Shown here: piece after piece, positions 38,948 to 48,034 of the stretch | How positions within the stretch are numbered: position 1 is the first letter of the stretch | Layout of the letters: each line of letters starts with the position of its first letter | From: Pirellula sp. | GTDB lineage: Bacteria; Planctomycetota; Planctomycetia; Pirellulales; Pirellulaceae | Assembly (NCBI GenBank): GCA_021300155.1 | Contig: JAJTID010000093.1 | Span: forward strand, 30,559-94,558 | Direction: 5' to 3' | Length of the DNA stretch: 64,000 nucleotides | Notes under the pieces: generated by a model | Databases searched by the model: none | The model's input: only the letters and a program-made list of their open reading frames with translations | Told to the model about the DNA's origin: nothing | Program-made: the position numbers and the translations under genes

Positions 38948-39001
38948 GATCTACTTCATTCTCGGCAACGTTGTACAAATCACTGCCGTATTTGGTCCGA
39001 C

Positions 39002-40327
39002 CTACTCGTGACGCAAGGCTTCTATCGGGTTCATCTTCGCGGCTCGCGTGGCTGGGTAGATACCGAATACCAATCCCACGATCAACGAGATTAGAAACGC
39101 ACCTGGAATGCTTTCAGGCACGATTGACGGTTGCACTGTACGTACTACTTCTGGTAAGTCTGCCATCTGTTCTGAAAACCAAATGTTCGCTAATGCTCGA
39201 GCCCCGTTGACTGCGGGTCCGCACAGCAATCCAAACAAAATGCCAGTAATCCCACCAGCTAAACTCAATACGCTGGTCTCGACCAAGAACTGCCTAATAA
39301 TATCTCGCCTTTTTGCACCGAGTGCGCGACGAATACCAATCTCTCGAGTTCGCTCCGTGACTGTTGCCAACATGATGTTCATAATTCCGATCCCGCCGAC
39401 CAACAGCGAGATAGCCGCAATCATTCCCATGAACAACATGAACATCGCTCGCGTCGTCCTGGCTTGCTCCAGCAACTCCAAGGGCACAACGACAGAGATA
39501 TCTTCCATCTTTTCGTGGCTCGACAATGCGGATTCCACTAAGTCTGCGGTTCGCTTCACATCAGAAACTTCAGCCACTCGCAAGGTGATTTGGTTCAACT
39601 CAATGATCTCACCTTCACGCGAGCCTGAGCGACTTACCATCACCATATCACCGATGCGTTGATGCAATGTTCGAATAGGAATGTATACATCGTTTGAGAA
39701 ATCTTGTGCAGCCATCGAGCCACCGACCGCAGCGGTAGCCCCCTTTGGTTTCAATACTCCAACTACAAAGTAGAAGTCTTGGTTTTCGGGTAGATAAATC
39801 CGCTTGCCGATTGGATCCTCATGCCAGAACAATCGCTCCGCCATCTTGGCCGAAAGCACGCAATTGGTTGCCATCGAAAAGTTTTCTGCATCGGAGATAA
39901 AGTGCCCATCGGCCATCTCCATTCGGTTCACTTCAAAATACTCTGGAGTACAACCAACCAATCGACCATCCAGCTTGCGATCCCGATACTGAAATTGGCG
40001 GCGCAGCTCACGAATCGGCAACGCACTCTTCACCGTAGGAATGCTTGTCGAAAGCAAATCGAATTCTTCGCGAGTCAAACCGTAAGGCGTCAGCCCTTGT
40101 GCCGACATTTTTTCACTCGGCGGCTTGATCGTGCGAATCATGATCGTATCGGCACCAAGGCTCTCGATCTGACGCTGCGCTTCGTCTCCAATCCCTTTGC
40201 TGATCGCCAACAGCCAAATAACGCTGGCCACGCCAATGAAGATACCGAGGACCGTCAATAGCGATCGAAGAGGGTGAAGCCATAGACTCTTCACACCTAA
40301 CTGTATTGTCCCAAGCCAAATGTTCAT
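39002..40327 (-). CDS. MacB-type ABC transporter permease
   Basis: Predicted 441-residue MacB/FtsX permease without fused ATPase. An N-terminal helix (about 18-42) is followed by a large periplasmic domain (about 43-305) and three C-terminal helices. The loop ATVTERTREIGIRRALGAKR (about 330-349) is the hallmark coupling motif. The ATG overlaps the stop of the ATPase gene by four bases. It forms a tripartite-type exporter with the ATPase and the EF-hand adaptor upstream. Confidence 0.93.
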   Translation of the reverse strand: MNIWLGTIQLGVKSLWLHPLRSLLTVLGIFIGVASVIWLLAISKGIGDEAQRQIESLGADTIMIRTIKPPSEKMSAQGLTPYGLTREEFDLLSTSIPTVKSALPIRELRRQFQYRDRKLDGRLVGCTPEYFEVNRMEMADGHFISDAENFSMATNCVLSAKMAERLFWHEDPIGKRIYLPENQDFYFVVGVLKPKGATAAVGGSMAAQDFSNDVYIPIRTLHQRIGDMVMVSRSGSREGEIIELNQITLRVAEVSDVKRTADLVESALSSHEKMEDISVVVPLELLEQARTTRAMFMLFMGMIAAISLLVGGIGIMNIMLATVTERTREIGIRRALGAKRRDIIRQFLVETSVLSLAGGITGILFGLLCGPAVNGARALANIWFSEQMADLPEVVRTVQPSIVPESIPGAFLISLIVGLVFGIYPATRAAKMNPIEALRHE

Positions 40328-41094
40328 ACTTCCACCGGCATGTTGTCTATTGCGTATTTTGCTGCTGCCTCTCGCACTTCTTGCGAGTTCTGCCTATCCC
40401 ATTGAAGTCTGCCGTCCTTGAGACGGACAACCCGTTTTGCTCGTTTCGAGACTTCATCTTCGTGGGTTACCAAAATGATGGTTCGCCCCTCGTTGTTCAG
40501 CTTTTCGAATAGCTGCAAGATTTCTTCAGTAGTCCGCGAGTCAAGGTTTCCCGTCGGTTCGTCCGCGAGGATGAAAAAAGGATCATTCACCAACGAACGT
40601 GCGATGGCCACGCGTTGTTGCTGACCACCGCTGAGCTGCGTGGGTCTGTGGTCCAATCGTTCTGCAAGACCAACCATGCGGGCCAACTCAATCGATCGAA
40701 GTTGTTGCGCTTTGGATAACGACTTGCCTTGATAAAACAAGGGTACTTGTATGTTTTCGACTACCGTTAATTGTTGGATCAGATTGTAAGATTGGAACAC
40801 AAATCCAATTCGCTGCGACCGGATGTCCGCCAATTGGTCATCGTTCATGGTAGCTACGTCATCGCTGCCTAACCAAAGACTACCTGACGTCGGCTTATCC
40901 AAACAGCCTAGCATGTTTAGAAGCGTACTCTTACCGGAACCGGATGGCCCCATGATGGCAACATAATCACCTTCAGGAACGTCGAACGATACACCGCGCA
41001 AAGCGCGAACAGTTTCGCTCTTTAACACGTATTCTTTTTTCATGTCGACGACGCGACAAGCGAATCCATCCGTTTCGAATTTAGGATTGGACAT
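40324..41094 (-). CDS. MacB-type ABC transporter ATP-binding protein
   Basis: Predicted 256-residue ATPase with Walker A GPSGSGKST near 50-58, signature LSGGQQQRVAIARS and Walker B with DEPTGNLD. It sits between the adaptor gene (5-bp gap) and the permease gene (4-bp overlap), in a tightly coupled operon. It powers export, likely by the mechanotransmission mode described for MacB. The transported compound is unknown. Confidence 0.96.
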   Translation of the reverse strand: MSNPKFETDGFACRVVDMKKEYVLKSETVRALRGVSFDVPEGDYVAIMGPSGSGKSTLLNMLGCLDKPTSGSLWLGSDDVATMNDDQLADIRSQRIGFVFQSYNLIQQLTVVENIQVPLFYQGKSLSKAQQLRSIELARMVGLAERLDHRPTQLSGGQQQRVAIARSLVNDPFFILADEPTGNLDSRTTEEILQLFEKLNNEGRTIILVTHEDEVSKRAKRVVRLKDGRLQWDRQNSQEVREAAAKYAIDNMPVEV

Positions 41095-41099
41095 TCCGA

Positions 41100-42917
41100 C
41101 TATTGACCTCCACGCGGTCCAGGAGGTCCGCCCGCACCAGGACCGCCACCTGGTCCTCCAGCCCCGCTACCTCGGTTTGCCATTCGCTTTTTCATATTGG
41201 CTGTGAGCTCAGCCCTATCGAGCGAGCCATCTTTGTTCGAATCGGATTCGTCGAAAAACTTTTTCATGTTTTCGTCAGCAGAGGCCTCATCCTTGCTGAT
41301 CTTTCCATCCGAGTTGGTGTCCACTCGGCCCATGATCATTCCGACAATTGCTTCCGGATTCATGCCACCACCTCCTCCGGATGCTCCTCCTTCAGGGCGA
41401 CCGGAATCCTTTCCAACAGGTCGAGGTTCCGAGGCGATCTTTGCCAATTTATCGCGATCATCAACCTCCTCGATTTCAGGAATTTCCATCTTATTGAGAT
41501 GTTTGCGTGGATTCAGCACCACCATATCGCCAACATCGACACCCGATTCGGCTGTCACGAATTTCTCGTTCGTCCCACCGATTTTGATTTCTTTCGTTTC
41601 AAAGTCATCCCCCTTCTTCACCAATACGAAATGATGCCTCTTGGTTTCATAAACTGCGAGCACGGGGACCTGAATCGCATCTGGCAATTGCTCAACGAAT
41701 ATCCGTACTTCGGCAGTCATGCCCGTACGAATCGTCTCTGGCGGATCAATAATCTGAACGAACGCCGCGTATTCCTTGACGTTAGAACCGAACCAATTTC
41801 CTGGCTCTGCATACTTATTCACCTTCACCACTCGGCCGAGCAGTTCGTTTTCAACAGCGCCAACTCGAATCTTGACAGGCATGCCTTCGCGAATGAGCGT
41901 TACGCGAGACTCGTTGATCTTGGCTTTGACCTGCATCCGACTTGGATCGGGCAACAGAAAAATCGTTTGTTGCTCTCGAACAACTGCCCCGGGCTCAACA
42001 ACGAAATCCGCACCCCCGCGACTCCCGAACTTATTTGCATAAACGACTTGGCCGTCTGCTGGAGCGAGTACCGTACAAGCCTTGATCTGAGATTGAATCT
42101 CTTCCAGCTTGTCTTTTTCCTCTGCTAGCGTGTTTAGATCTGAGTCGAGTTTTGCCTTTGCCGTGGCAATGTCGCTATCCAACTGAACTAACATCTTTGC
42201 CTTGGTCAGTTGGTCAAGAACTTTTAGCCGCCCCTCCGCGGAATCTAAGGTACTACGAGCGTTTTCAACCGAGAACTGTTCAGCTTCGATCTGCAGAGGC
42301 TTGTAAGTGCCTTTGGCTGCCAATCGCTCAGCACTTTGCAATGCTAACTCTGCCTTGCGCACGTTTTGTTGAGCAACCGAGATTTCGCTAATAATCGCTT
42401 TGCGCTCGGTCAAGTACGTGCCCTCAAGATACTCCTGCCTCGCGATCTCAGCCTTGCTAACCGTCGCCTGACTTGAAATGACGGTCGATTCTGCTGCACT
42501 TACGACGATGCGCTGTGTTTTTGCATCTTGCTCTAGGGCCGAAGAATCAAGCTGACAAAGTTTGTCTCCTTTTTTAACAATCGTTCCTTCCGCAACCACG
42601 TTCAAAATAGGTGTGCCGCTGCTACCTCGTCCCTTTACCTCGCATTTGACTTCGTTGTTGCTGCTACTTTCAATCTCCCCTTGTTCAAGAACCACATGAT
42701 CAAAAGGAGCCTGTGCAACCTCCTCCAACATCGGTTTTCCGTCGCTAGTCGCATAAATGCCTGTCGATTTCGACTGGTACCAATAATACCCAACTCCCCC
42801 AACGGCAGCTGCAGCGATCAGTACTGCGACTAGACTTTTCGCGGATCCACGACGATGATTGCCAGCTCGTTTTAATCGATTGCCTGACTGCGAAACACTT
42901 CGATATCGTTTTTTCAT
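41100..42917 (-). CDS. MacA/HlyD-type periplasmic adaptor with C-terminal EF-hand pair
   Basis: Predicted 605-residue membrane-fusion protein. A basic N-terminus and membrane helix (about 29-47) lead to a lipoyl domain, a long coiled-coil (about 130-275), the second lipoyl half near 285 and a beta-barrel domain to about 480. Beyond the normal adaptor length, a Gly-rich linker carries two canonical EF-hand loops at residues 533-544 and 559-570. Both have Asp, Asn and Asp at positions 1, 3 and 5 and Glu at 12. A Gly/Pro tail ends the protein. The extension suggests calcium sensing or stabilisation. It heads the operon with ATPase and permease. Confidence 0.92.
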   Translation of the reverse strand: MKKRYRSVSQSGNRLKRAGNHRRGSAKSLVAVLIAAAAVGGVGYYWYQSKSTGIYATSDGKPMLEEVAQAPFDHVVLEQGEIESSSNNEVKCEVKGRGSSGTPILNVVAEGTIVKKGDKLCQLDSSALEQDAKTQRIVVSAAESTVISSQATVSKAEIARQEYLEGTYLTERKAIISEISVAQQNVRKAELALQSAERLAAKGTYKPLQIEAEQFSVENARSTLDSAEGRLKVLDQLTKAKMLVQLDSDIATAKAKLDSDLNTLAEEKDKLEEIQSQIKACTVLAPADGQVVYANKFGSRGGADFVVEPGAVVREQQTIFLLPDPSRMQVKAKINESRVTLIREGMPVKIRVGAVENELLGRVVKVNKYAEPGNWFGSNVKEYAAFVQIIDPPETIRTGMTAEVRIFVEQLPDAIQVPVLAVYETKRHHFVLVKKGDDFETKEIKIGGTNEKFVTAESGVDVGDMVVLNPRKHLNKMEIPEIEEVDDRDKLAKIASEPRPVGKDSGRPEGGASGGGGGMNPEAIVGMIMGRVDTNSDGKISKDEASADENMKKFFDESDSNKDGSLDRAELTANMKKRMANRGSGAGGPGGGPGAGGPPGPRGGQ

Positions 42918-43120
42918 GATCGTCTGCTCTTACCCATGTATGGGCATTGCTTGGAGGGGGGCGACTAAAGTAAAAGGTGGGAATGCCGGCGCGTGCTATC
43001 CATAATAGCTACCCGAAAAGGGTATCCAATTGCGATACACGATAAACCCATCACCGAATGCTCGGTTCCGACAAAAAACATTCGCTATTAAAAATAAGCA
43101 ATCTTAATAGAAACGCCAGA

Positions 43121-44914
43121 TCAAGACTTGAGATTTACTAGGAATTCCGCATGCTCGAGCATTGGGTCGTCGTATTGCAACCGAATAACCCCCTGATTCT
43201 TGAGTTCTTCGACCAGTTTATGTTCCTCGGCTAGCGTTATTCTGGCAATCCTACGGACGCGAGCCCCTCTCTGCTGCCAACTGAACACCAGCATGCAATA
43301 CACCAAAAGAGGAAAAAAGGACAACATGAGGCTCGTGCCGATGACCGAACCGCTAAACGCAAAGCCGTCGGCGGATTCTACTTGGCTCGCTAACGCCTGC
43401 CAACTCGCTTGGAAATACAGCCGATAGATCGCAACAATCGGACCGGCCAACATCCCCCAAAACAACAATGTCCCGAACAGCCCCAAACATTGAAGCCATA
43501 TTCGAAGTCCCAGCTCTCGGTCAACACAATTCTCAAAGGTAGCGCGCGCACGCGATTGAAGCTCTTCAACCCCCGTGAGACGTATTTGCATTTGTTGTTC
43601 GCGATCGTTGCTGACAAAATTCTCACCCCGAAGACGCGCGATGCTTCGATAAAACGAGGCTTGCACCGGGGCGAGCCGATCTTCGATCTGCCGATGAAGC
43701 CTGTCGCGTATCCCCTCATTCAAATCCCATTGCATGGATCGTGTCTGCTGCAGATTTTTTGCCCAAGCTACGAACGTACCAAAGATGGATGGCACACTTC
43801 CGGTAAAGGACATGATCAATCGATCCCACGCGCCACTCGTAAACCCCAACACGGAAAGGACTGTTCGATAAGGAAACCATATCATCGCGGTGTTGTTCAG
43901 CAATTGTGCTCGAAGCCTTGCACGCACTGCCGCTTGCAAGACCTCGGTGGATCCCAATACGGCATCGATGGTCTGTGTCGGGAGAGAATCTGCTTCTTGA
44001 TGCATCTGACGAACAGCCTTGGCAAGGTTTGGTAATTGCGATTCTAACAACTGCTCAATGCGCGTTCGCAATCGAAGACTGGCTGCCGTCAATCGGTTTG
44101 TTCGGGTTGCTGCAATACTATCGAGTGATTCGTTTCGAAGCCTCGCTTGAATTGCAGCACGGAATCGAAGGGAGCTTTGCTCTTCGTCACCAGTCGCTTC
44201 AAAGTCCTCGATCAAAATAGCGGGAAGAAAACGTGTGCCCGGCGCGACGCTACGCAATGCGGCGTCCAACGTTGCTAAATCCGACGTGAGCGACGAACTG
44301 TTCAATACGATCTCGGACGAACCGCTCATGCTGCCACACTCTTTGCGAGGGACACAGGTAATTACCGGAATACAGATGGAACCTTCGGTATGCAATGCAA
44401 TATTCCCGACCACAGCGCTGCGCAATTGATCGCGACGAATCACGAGCAATTTGATCGGTGATAGTGTCAACGCTTCCTTCGCGATCTTCGCAGCTTGGGA
44501 ATCGTCGTCAGTGGTCCCTGGTGTATCGAGCAATATATACGGATGACTCAAATTCAACATACCTTCCGCTCGGCAAGGTATGTAGATCTCTCGAGCAGAA
44601 TCTATCCCCTCGGGAGATCGCGAACCCAACCAATAGAGTTGGGTCGTTGCTTCCTGCGACAAAACTCCGCTCGGCAAGAGCGCTGCAATAGTCTTGTCTA
44701 ACACGAACTGTCGCGCAATCCACGTTTTGCCTTGCCCCTTCGCTCCAACGATTGCAATGCTAGGCAATGCAACTCCACGCGCGTCCATAATCGATGCCGA
44801 CTGCGCTCGATATTGCTCTACCCATTCGTGAATTTGCAAGGAGGCTGGCTGGGAACCGAGCAGCGACTTGGTTGCCGCTTCAATACGATTTGATAACACT
44901 TCGTAAGATTGCAT
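43121..44914 (-). CDS. Large membrane-associated P-loop GTPase-like protein
   Basis: Predicted 597-residue protein of unknown function. The P-loop GAKGQGKT is at 57-64 and the G3-type DTPG at 130-133. A clear NKxD motif is not visible. A long helical region (about 265-470) holds hydrophobic stretches near 340-385. Two strong membrane helices lie at about 476-500 and 528-552. This general plan, a G domain followed by helices and membrane anchors, recalls bacterial dynamin-like or YcjX-type proteins. The gene starts six bases after the stop of the next GTPase-like gene and is surely co-transcribed with it. Confidence 0.75.
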   Translation of the reverse strand: MQSYEVLSNRIEAATKSLLGSQPASLQIHEWVEQYRAQSASIMDARGVALPSIAIVGAKGQGKTWIARQFVLDKTIAALLPSGVLSQEATTQLYWLGSRSPEGIDSAREIYIPCRAEGMLNLSHPYILLDTPGTTDDDSQAAKIAKEALTLSPIKLLVIRRDQLRSAVVGNIALHTEGSICIPVITCVPRKECGSMSGSSEIVLNSSSLTSDLATLDAALRSVAPGTRFLPAILIEDFEATGDEEQSSLRFRAAIQARLRNESLDSIAATRTNRLTAASLRLRTRIEQLLESQLPNLAKAVRQMHQEADSLPTQTIDAVLGSTEVLQAAVRARLRAQLLNNTAMIWFPYRTVLSVLGFTSGAWDRLIMSFTGSVPSIFGTFVAWAKNLQQTRSMQWDLNEGIRDRLHRQIEDRLAPVQASFYRSIARLRGENFVSNDREQQMQIRLTGVEELQSRARATFENCVDRELGLRIWLQCLGLFGTLLFWGMLAGPIVAIYRLYFQASWQALASQVESADGFAFSGSVIGTSLMLSFFPLLVYCMLVFSWQQRGARVRRIARITLAEEHKLVEELKNQGVIRLQYDDPMLEHAEFLVNLKS

Positions 44915-44920
44915 GAATGC

Positions 44921-47176
44921 TTATATGTTCAAGGATTGAAGAAATGTCTCTAAACGCAACAACTGTGGCTTTCGAACTTGCATTCGGCGCGGAACCATCG
45001 TTGGCGATGATGCATCGTCCGTTGCTCTTGCTGGTGCCTTTATCGAAAGGCTGCTGATCGCAATACTTCGTTGCTCGCTTCCCAAGGATACGATGGCAGG
45101 AAGATCTTTCGAGGGTCGCTCTAAATCCAGAGAATCGCACAATGTTGCAACCAAATCACCGAGTTGTTGCCATGCTGCCTCCGATTCTGCAATCTTCGGC
45201 ATGCGATCGGGACTCAACAATGCAATCCCCAGTCCTGCCACACCAGCCCCGAGCAACTCTTTGAGTGATGCAAAAACCAACACGCTGGAACCACCAAAAT
45301 CGAGCGGCAACAACATCACCGCAACGAGCGGTGCAAACAATACAGCAGCAGGAGCCAAACCCGTCACGAGTCGCTTGGACCATGGCATTTGCTCCCACAT
45401 CTTCGATGTGACCGCGTCCAATTCCGAGACGTCCAATTCGATGATACTCTCGTCTTGAAATCGATCGATTGACCGTTGCACAATGTTGACTAGCTTCGTA
45501 CGAACGCCTTCATTGGAGTTCGCATACGGATTGTCCAACCCCCAATGCCCAGCCCTGTCAAATCGTTGAATAGAATCGACTAGCGAATCCGCTGTCACGA
45601 CTTTGGCTGCATCTCCCGAACTCCAGCGCGACCGTATGAATTGCACTAAGCCCTCGGTCTTACCCGAAAGCCAAGCGGGCAGCTTGAACCAGTGGCCAAT
45701 CTGGCTGACTCGCGCTTTTCCATACTCCGCCATCCGCGTTGTCCAGCGACCTGGCATTGCCCACCACGGTGCGGTTCGCTCCAACGATTGAGAAACTTGC
45801 TCAATGATCTTTCGCGAAGCCTGCATCCGCACTTTCGTCGGTGCGTTCGGTTCTAACGAAAACTGCAAACACGCATTCACCAACGAGTCACGCATTCCCT
45901 TTCGTTGATGGAGATTCGTCTCACATTGCCTCTTCAACATGTTCAATGCCGAGAACAATTCGCTCTGCAATCTCGAGACATGCGATCGGATCGAGTCCGC
46001 TAAAAGACTTTCGAAGTCTAACTGCATACCGATGTTTAGCAACCAATCGTCCTTGGGTATGATCGCTGGCGGCTGAACTGGAGGGGAACGATCAATACGA
46101 AAGAACAATGGCAATGGATCCTTACCGCAAATGTTCCATGTCGGGTCGGGTACTGGCAATCGATCTCGCATGTGCGGCCCATCGAATCCATATGCCATGT
46201 AACAACGGTCCAGCGATTCTCTCCCATAAAGAGTGACCAATTCCTGTTGGATCGTCTCGCATTCATATCGTCGCGGTACTCGATTCACAGCAGCGATCTG
46301 TTTCGTATGCGGCATTCGTTCGCGAAGCAATCTCATGAGCTGACTTACTTTTTGGTCATGCATCGCATTCGCTGGGAGCACAATCACAAACGATGAGCAA
46401 ATCGGAGCAGCACGTACCAAAAAATCTAATCGAGCTTGCGCTATCGAATCGGCTGCAGATGCTAATCGATCACCTTGCAACCCCTGGTTTCCATTCGATA
46501 AAAATCCAGTTTGCACATCAGGACAATCCATCAATGCAATTCCCCATCGATCCAAACCGCTATCAAATGCTACCAACGGGATCTCGATCGTAGATGTAGA
46601 TATCGTGCTCTGCCCTGAACGCTGATCTCGAGAGGAATCGATGCGAGGAACGGTATCGTTGTATTGGTTGGCTGCTTCGACAGGATCGTCCGACAACCAC
46701 TCAGGTGGATGGCCGAATATCGACGCTAACCGCAAAGCAATGTTGTCCCAAAGCACAGAATTGCTTTTCCACGCATCTGGCAACCAAAGTACAAATCGAT
46801 GTGTGCCTTGATCGTTCGACGCACCCACCAAGACTCGACGACGACCTTCATCCGACAAGTAGGTGGAAACGAGCGAACTCTTCCCTGCATTCAGCAACCC
46901 AAGAATAGCAACAATTGGTGCCGACGGAGCCGAACAACAGAGTCGGCAATCTTCCAACAGCGAATGGATCGAACTCCAAGCCCTAGACCCTAACTCGCCG
47001 AGCGAATGCAACGCTTCCCGTCCTGAAACCATCGTTTCCCGACGAGAAACCTTGGTGTTTTCCGAACCAAATTGGTACGCCACCAGCGAATATTCGGTCG
47101 ATTCCTTCTCCAAACAATCTTGCAATTGCGCCAATTGCTCTAATAGTCGCGTTTCCTTATTGAGGGTTGGCTCCAC
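44921..47176 (-). CDS. Large dynamin-like/P-loop GTPase with membrane helices
   Basis: Predicted 751-residue protein, first of the two-gene operon. An N-terminal helical part (1-85) precedes the G domain with G1 GLLNAGKSS at 93-101 and a likely switch I Thr125. A degenerate G3, MDCPD, follows near 218. No clear TKxD/NKxD is evident, though AAVNRVPRR occupies the expected strand. A long helical region follows. Two hydrophobic helices at about 605-660 could insert in the membrane. The combination resembles dynamin-family membrane-remodelling GTPases, but this is a pattern-based suggestion. Confidence 0.75.
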   Translation of the reverse strand: MEPTLNKETRLLEQLAQLQDCLEKESTEYSLVAYQFGSENTKVSRRETMVSGREALHSLGELGSRAWSSIHSLLEDCRLCCSAPSAPIVAILGLLNAGKSSLVSTYLSDEGRRRVLVGASNDQGTHRFVLWLPDAWKSNSVLWDNIALRLASIFGHPPEWLSDDPVEAANQYNDTVPRIDSSRDQRSGQSTISTSTIEIPLVAFDSGLDRWGIALMDCPDVQTGFLSNGNQGLQGDRLASAADSIAQARLDFLVRAAPICSSFVIVLPANAMHDQKVSQLMRLLRERMPHTKQIAAVNRVPRRYECETIQQELVTLYGRESLDRCYMAYGFDGPHMRDRLPVPDPTWNICGKDPLPLFFRIDRSPPVQPPAIIPKDDWLLNIGMQLDFESLLADSIRSHVSRLQSELFSALNMLKRQCETNLHQRKGMRDSLVNACLQFSLEPNAPTKVRMQASRKIIEQVSQSLERTAPWWAMPGRWTTRMAEYGKARVSQIGHWFKLPAWLSGKTEGLVQFIRSRWSSGDAAKVVTADSLVDSIQRFDRAGHWGLDNPYANSNEGVRTKLVNIVQRSIDRFQDESIIELDVSELDAVTSKMWEQMPWSKRLVTGLAPAAVLFAPLVAVMLLPLDFGGSSVLVFASLKELLGAGVAGLGIALLSPDRMPKIAESEAAWQQLGDLVATLCDSLDLERPSKDLPAIVSLGSEQRSIAISSLSIKAPARATDDASSPTMVPRRMQVRKPQLLRLETFLQSLNI

Positions 47177-47263
47177 GCCCTTCGATCCTTATCCTGTGAA
47201 TTTGTTAGCTTCCCGAACGGAATACTCTTTCGTCCGATTCTAACCTTTCGAGTGAAAACGCAT

Positions 47264-47779
47264 ATGCAACAACACCGCACGATTTCAGCCAAACAGCTCA
47301 CATTCTTGATGCTTGGGTTAATATTAGGTCCTGTTGCCTGCGGTCTGCTCTTGTTTTGGAATACTGCCCCACTTCCCGAGCCCCAGCTTCCTGCTTTAGT
47401 TCGCTTCGATACGACCTGGATTGAGAAAAAAGATGAAGAACGCCGCCTTGTTCCGTGCATCATGATCAAGAATGATTCGAATCGCGATTGGGGCAAACTT
47501 TCAATCGGACTCAATGAACAATTCTACAGCACAGGAAACATGCGTCTCGGCGCAAACGAAGAAGTCGCGATTCCTCTCGAAACCTTCATCGCTCGCAATG
47601 GTAGTGTTCGGTTTCCAGTCGGCACCCGACCGATTTCCTTGGTGACAATTTTCGCTCAAATGGCATCGGGGGCTCGCGGTGTTGTGGAAATCCAAATCGA
47701 AGATGACACCAGCAAAACGTGGCGCACGCCTAAATCCACACCTGCTTCGGAGGCTAACGATTTAATAGATTTGCCGTAG
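47264..47779 (+). CDS. Membrane-anchored protein of unknown function
   Basis: Predicted 171-residue protein with one N-terminal membrane helix (about 12-33). The outside domain looks mainly beta, with segments such as LVPCIMIKNDSNRDWGKLSI and FPVGTRPISLVTIF. I use the ATG at 47264 with GAGTGA about 10 bases upstream; a GTG at 47252 is possible. It is divergent from the GTPase-like pair with an 87-bp gap, so they may share a promoter region. No family is recognised. Confidence 0.6.
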   Translation: MQQHRTISAKQLTFLMLGLILGPVACGLLLFWNTAPLPEPQLPALVRFDTTWIEKKDEERRLVPCIMIKNDSNRDWGKLSIGLNEQFYSTGNMRLGANEEVAIPLETFIARNGSVRFPVGTRPISLVTIFAQMASGARGVVEIQIEDDTSKTWRTPKSTPASEANDLIDLP

Positions 47780-47794
47780 GCAAAGTCCCCATCA

Positions 47795-47872
47795 CAACCC
47801 GAAGCGTGAGAGCGTGAGAGCGTGAGCGAGGGATGTACAATCCCACAACATCCCTCGCGCACGCTTCGGGTT
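47795..47872. repeat. Dispersed inverted repeat, copy 2, with expanded left arm
   Basis: The left arm (47795-47836) starts AACCCGAAGCGTGAGAGCG and ends GAGGGATGT. Within it an eight-base unit AGCGTGAG occurs three times in tandem. The right arm (47848-47872) reads ACATCCCTCGCGCACGCTTC then GGGTT and pairs with the unexpanded left arm. It lies just after the stop of the membrane-anchored protein gene. Confidence 0.8.
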
Positions 47873-47980
47873 AGGATTAAAGCAACAAGCCGCTACGCGC
47901 CGGGTTGATTTTGACCTAGTAGCCTCCAAAAAGCAGGAGTGTCAATGGCGAGCCAATTAGCCTATCGCGCACGACACTCC

Positions 47981-48034
47981 CGACTCACCAGCGATTATCG
48001 ACTCACTGGCGATCACCGACTCACCGGCGGTGCC
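47981..48034. repeat. Three tandem 18-bp repeats at the 3' end of the TolQ-like gene
   Basis: Units CGACTCACCAGCGATTAT, CGACTCACTGGCGATCAC and CGACTCACCGGCGGTGCC follow one another without spacer. The minus-strand stop codon of the TolQ-like gene lies in the second unit, so unit three encodes its last residues. The repeats may have arisen by slippage and shifted the C-terminus. Confidence 0.75.

Noticed and set aside
41103-42128. Plus-strand open frame of 341 codons opposite the EF-hand adaptor gene
   Set aside because: It is the complement of a well-supported coding region with adaptor and EF-hand motifs, and has no recognisable motif of its own.
47795-48034. CRISPR-like array
   Set aside because: The repeats here are either an inverted pair with an eight-base expansion or contiguous 18-bp units without spacers; no cas gene is present.
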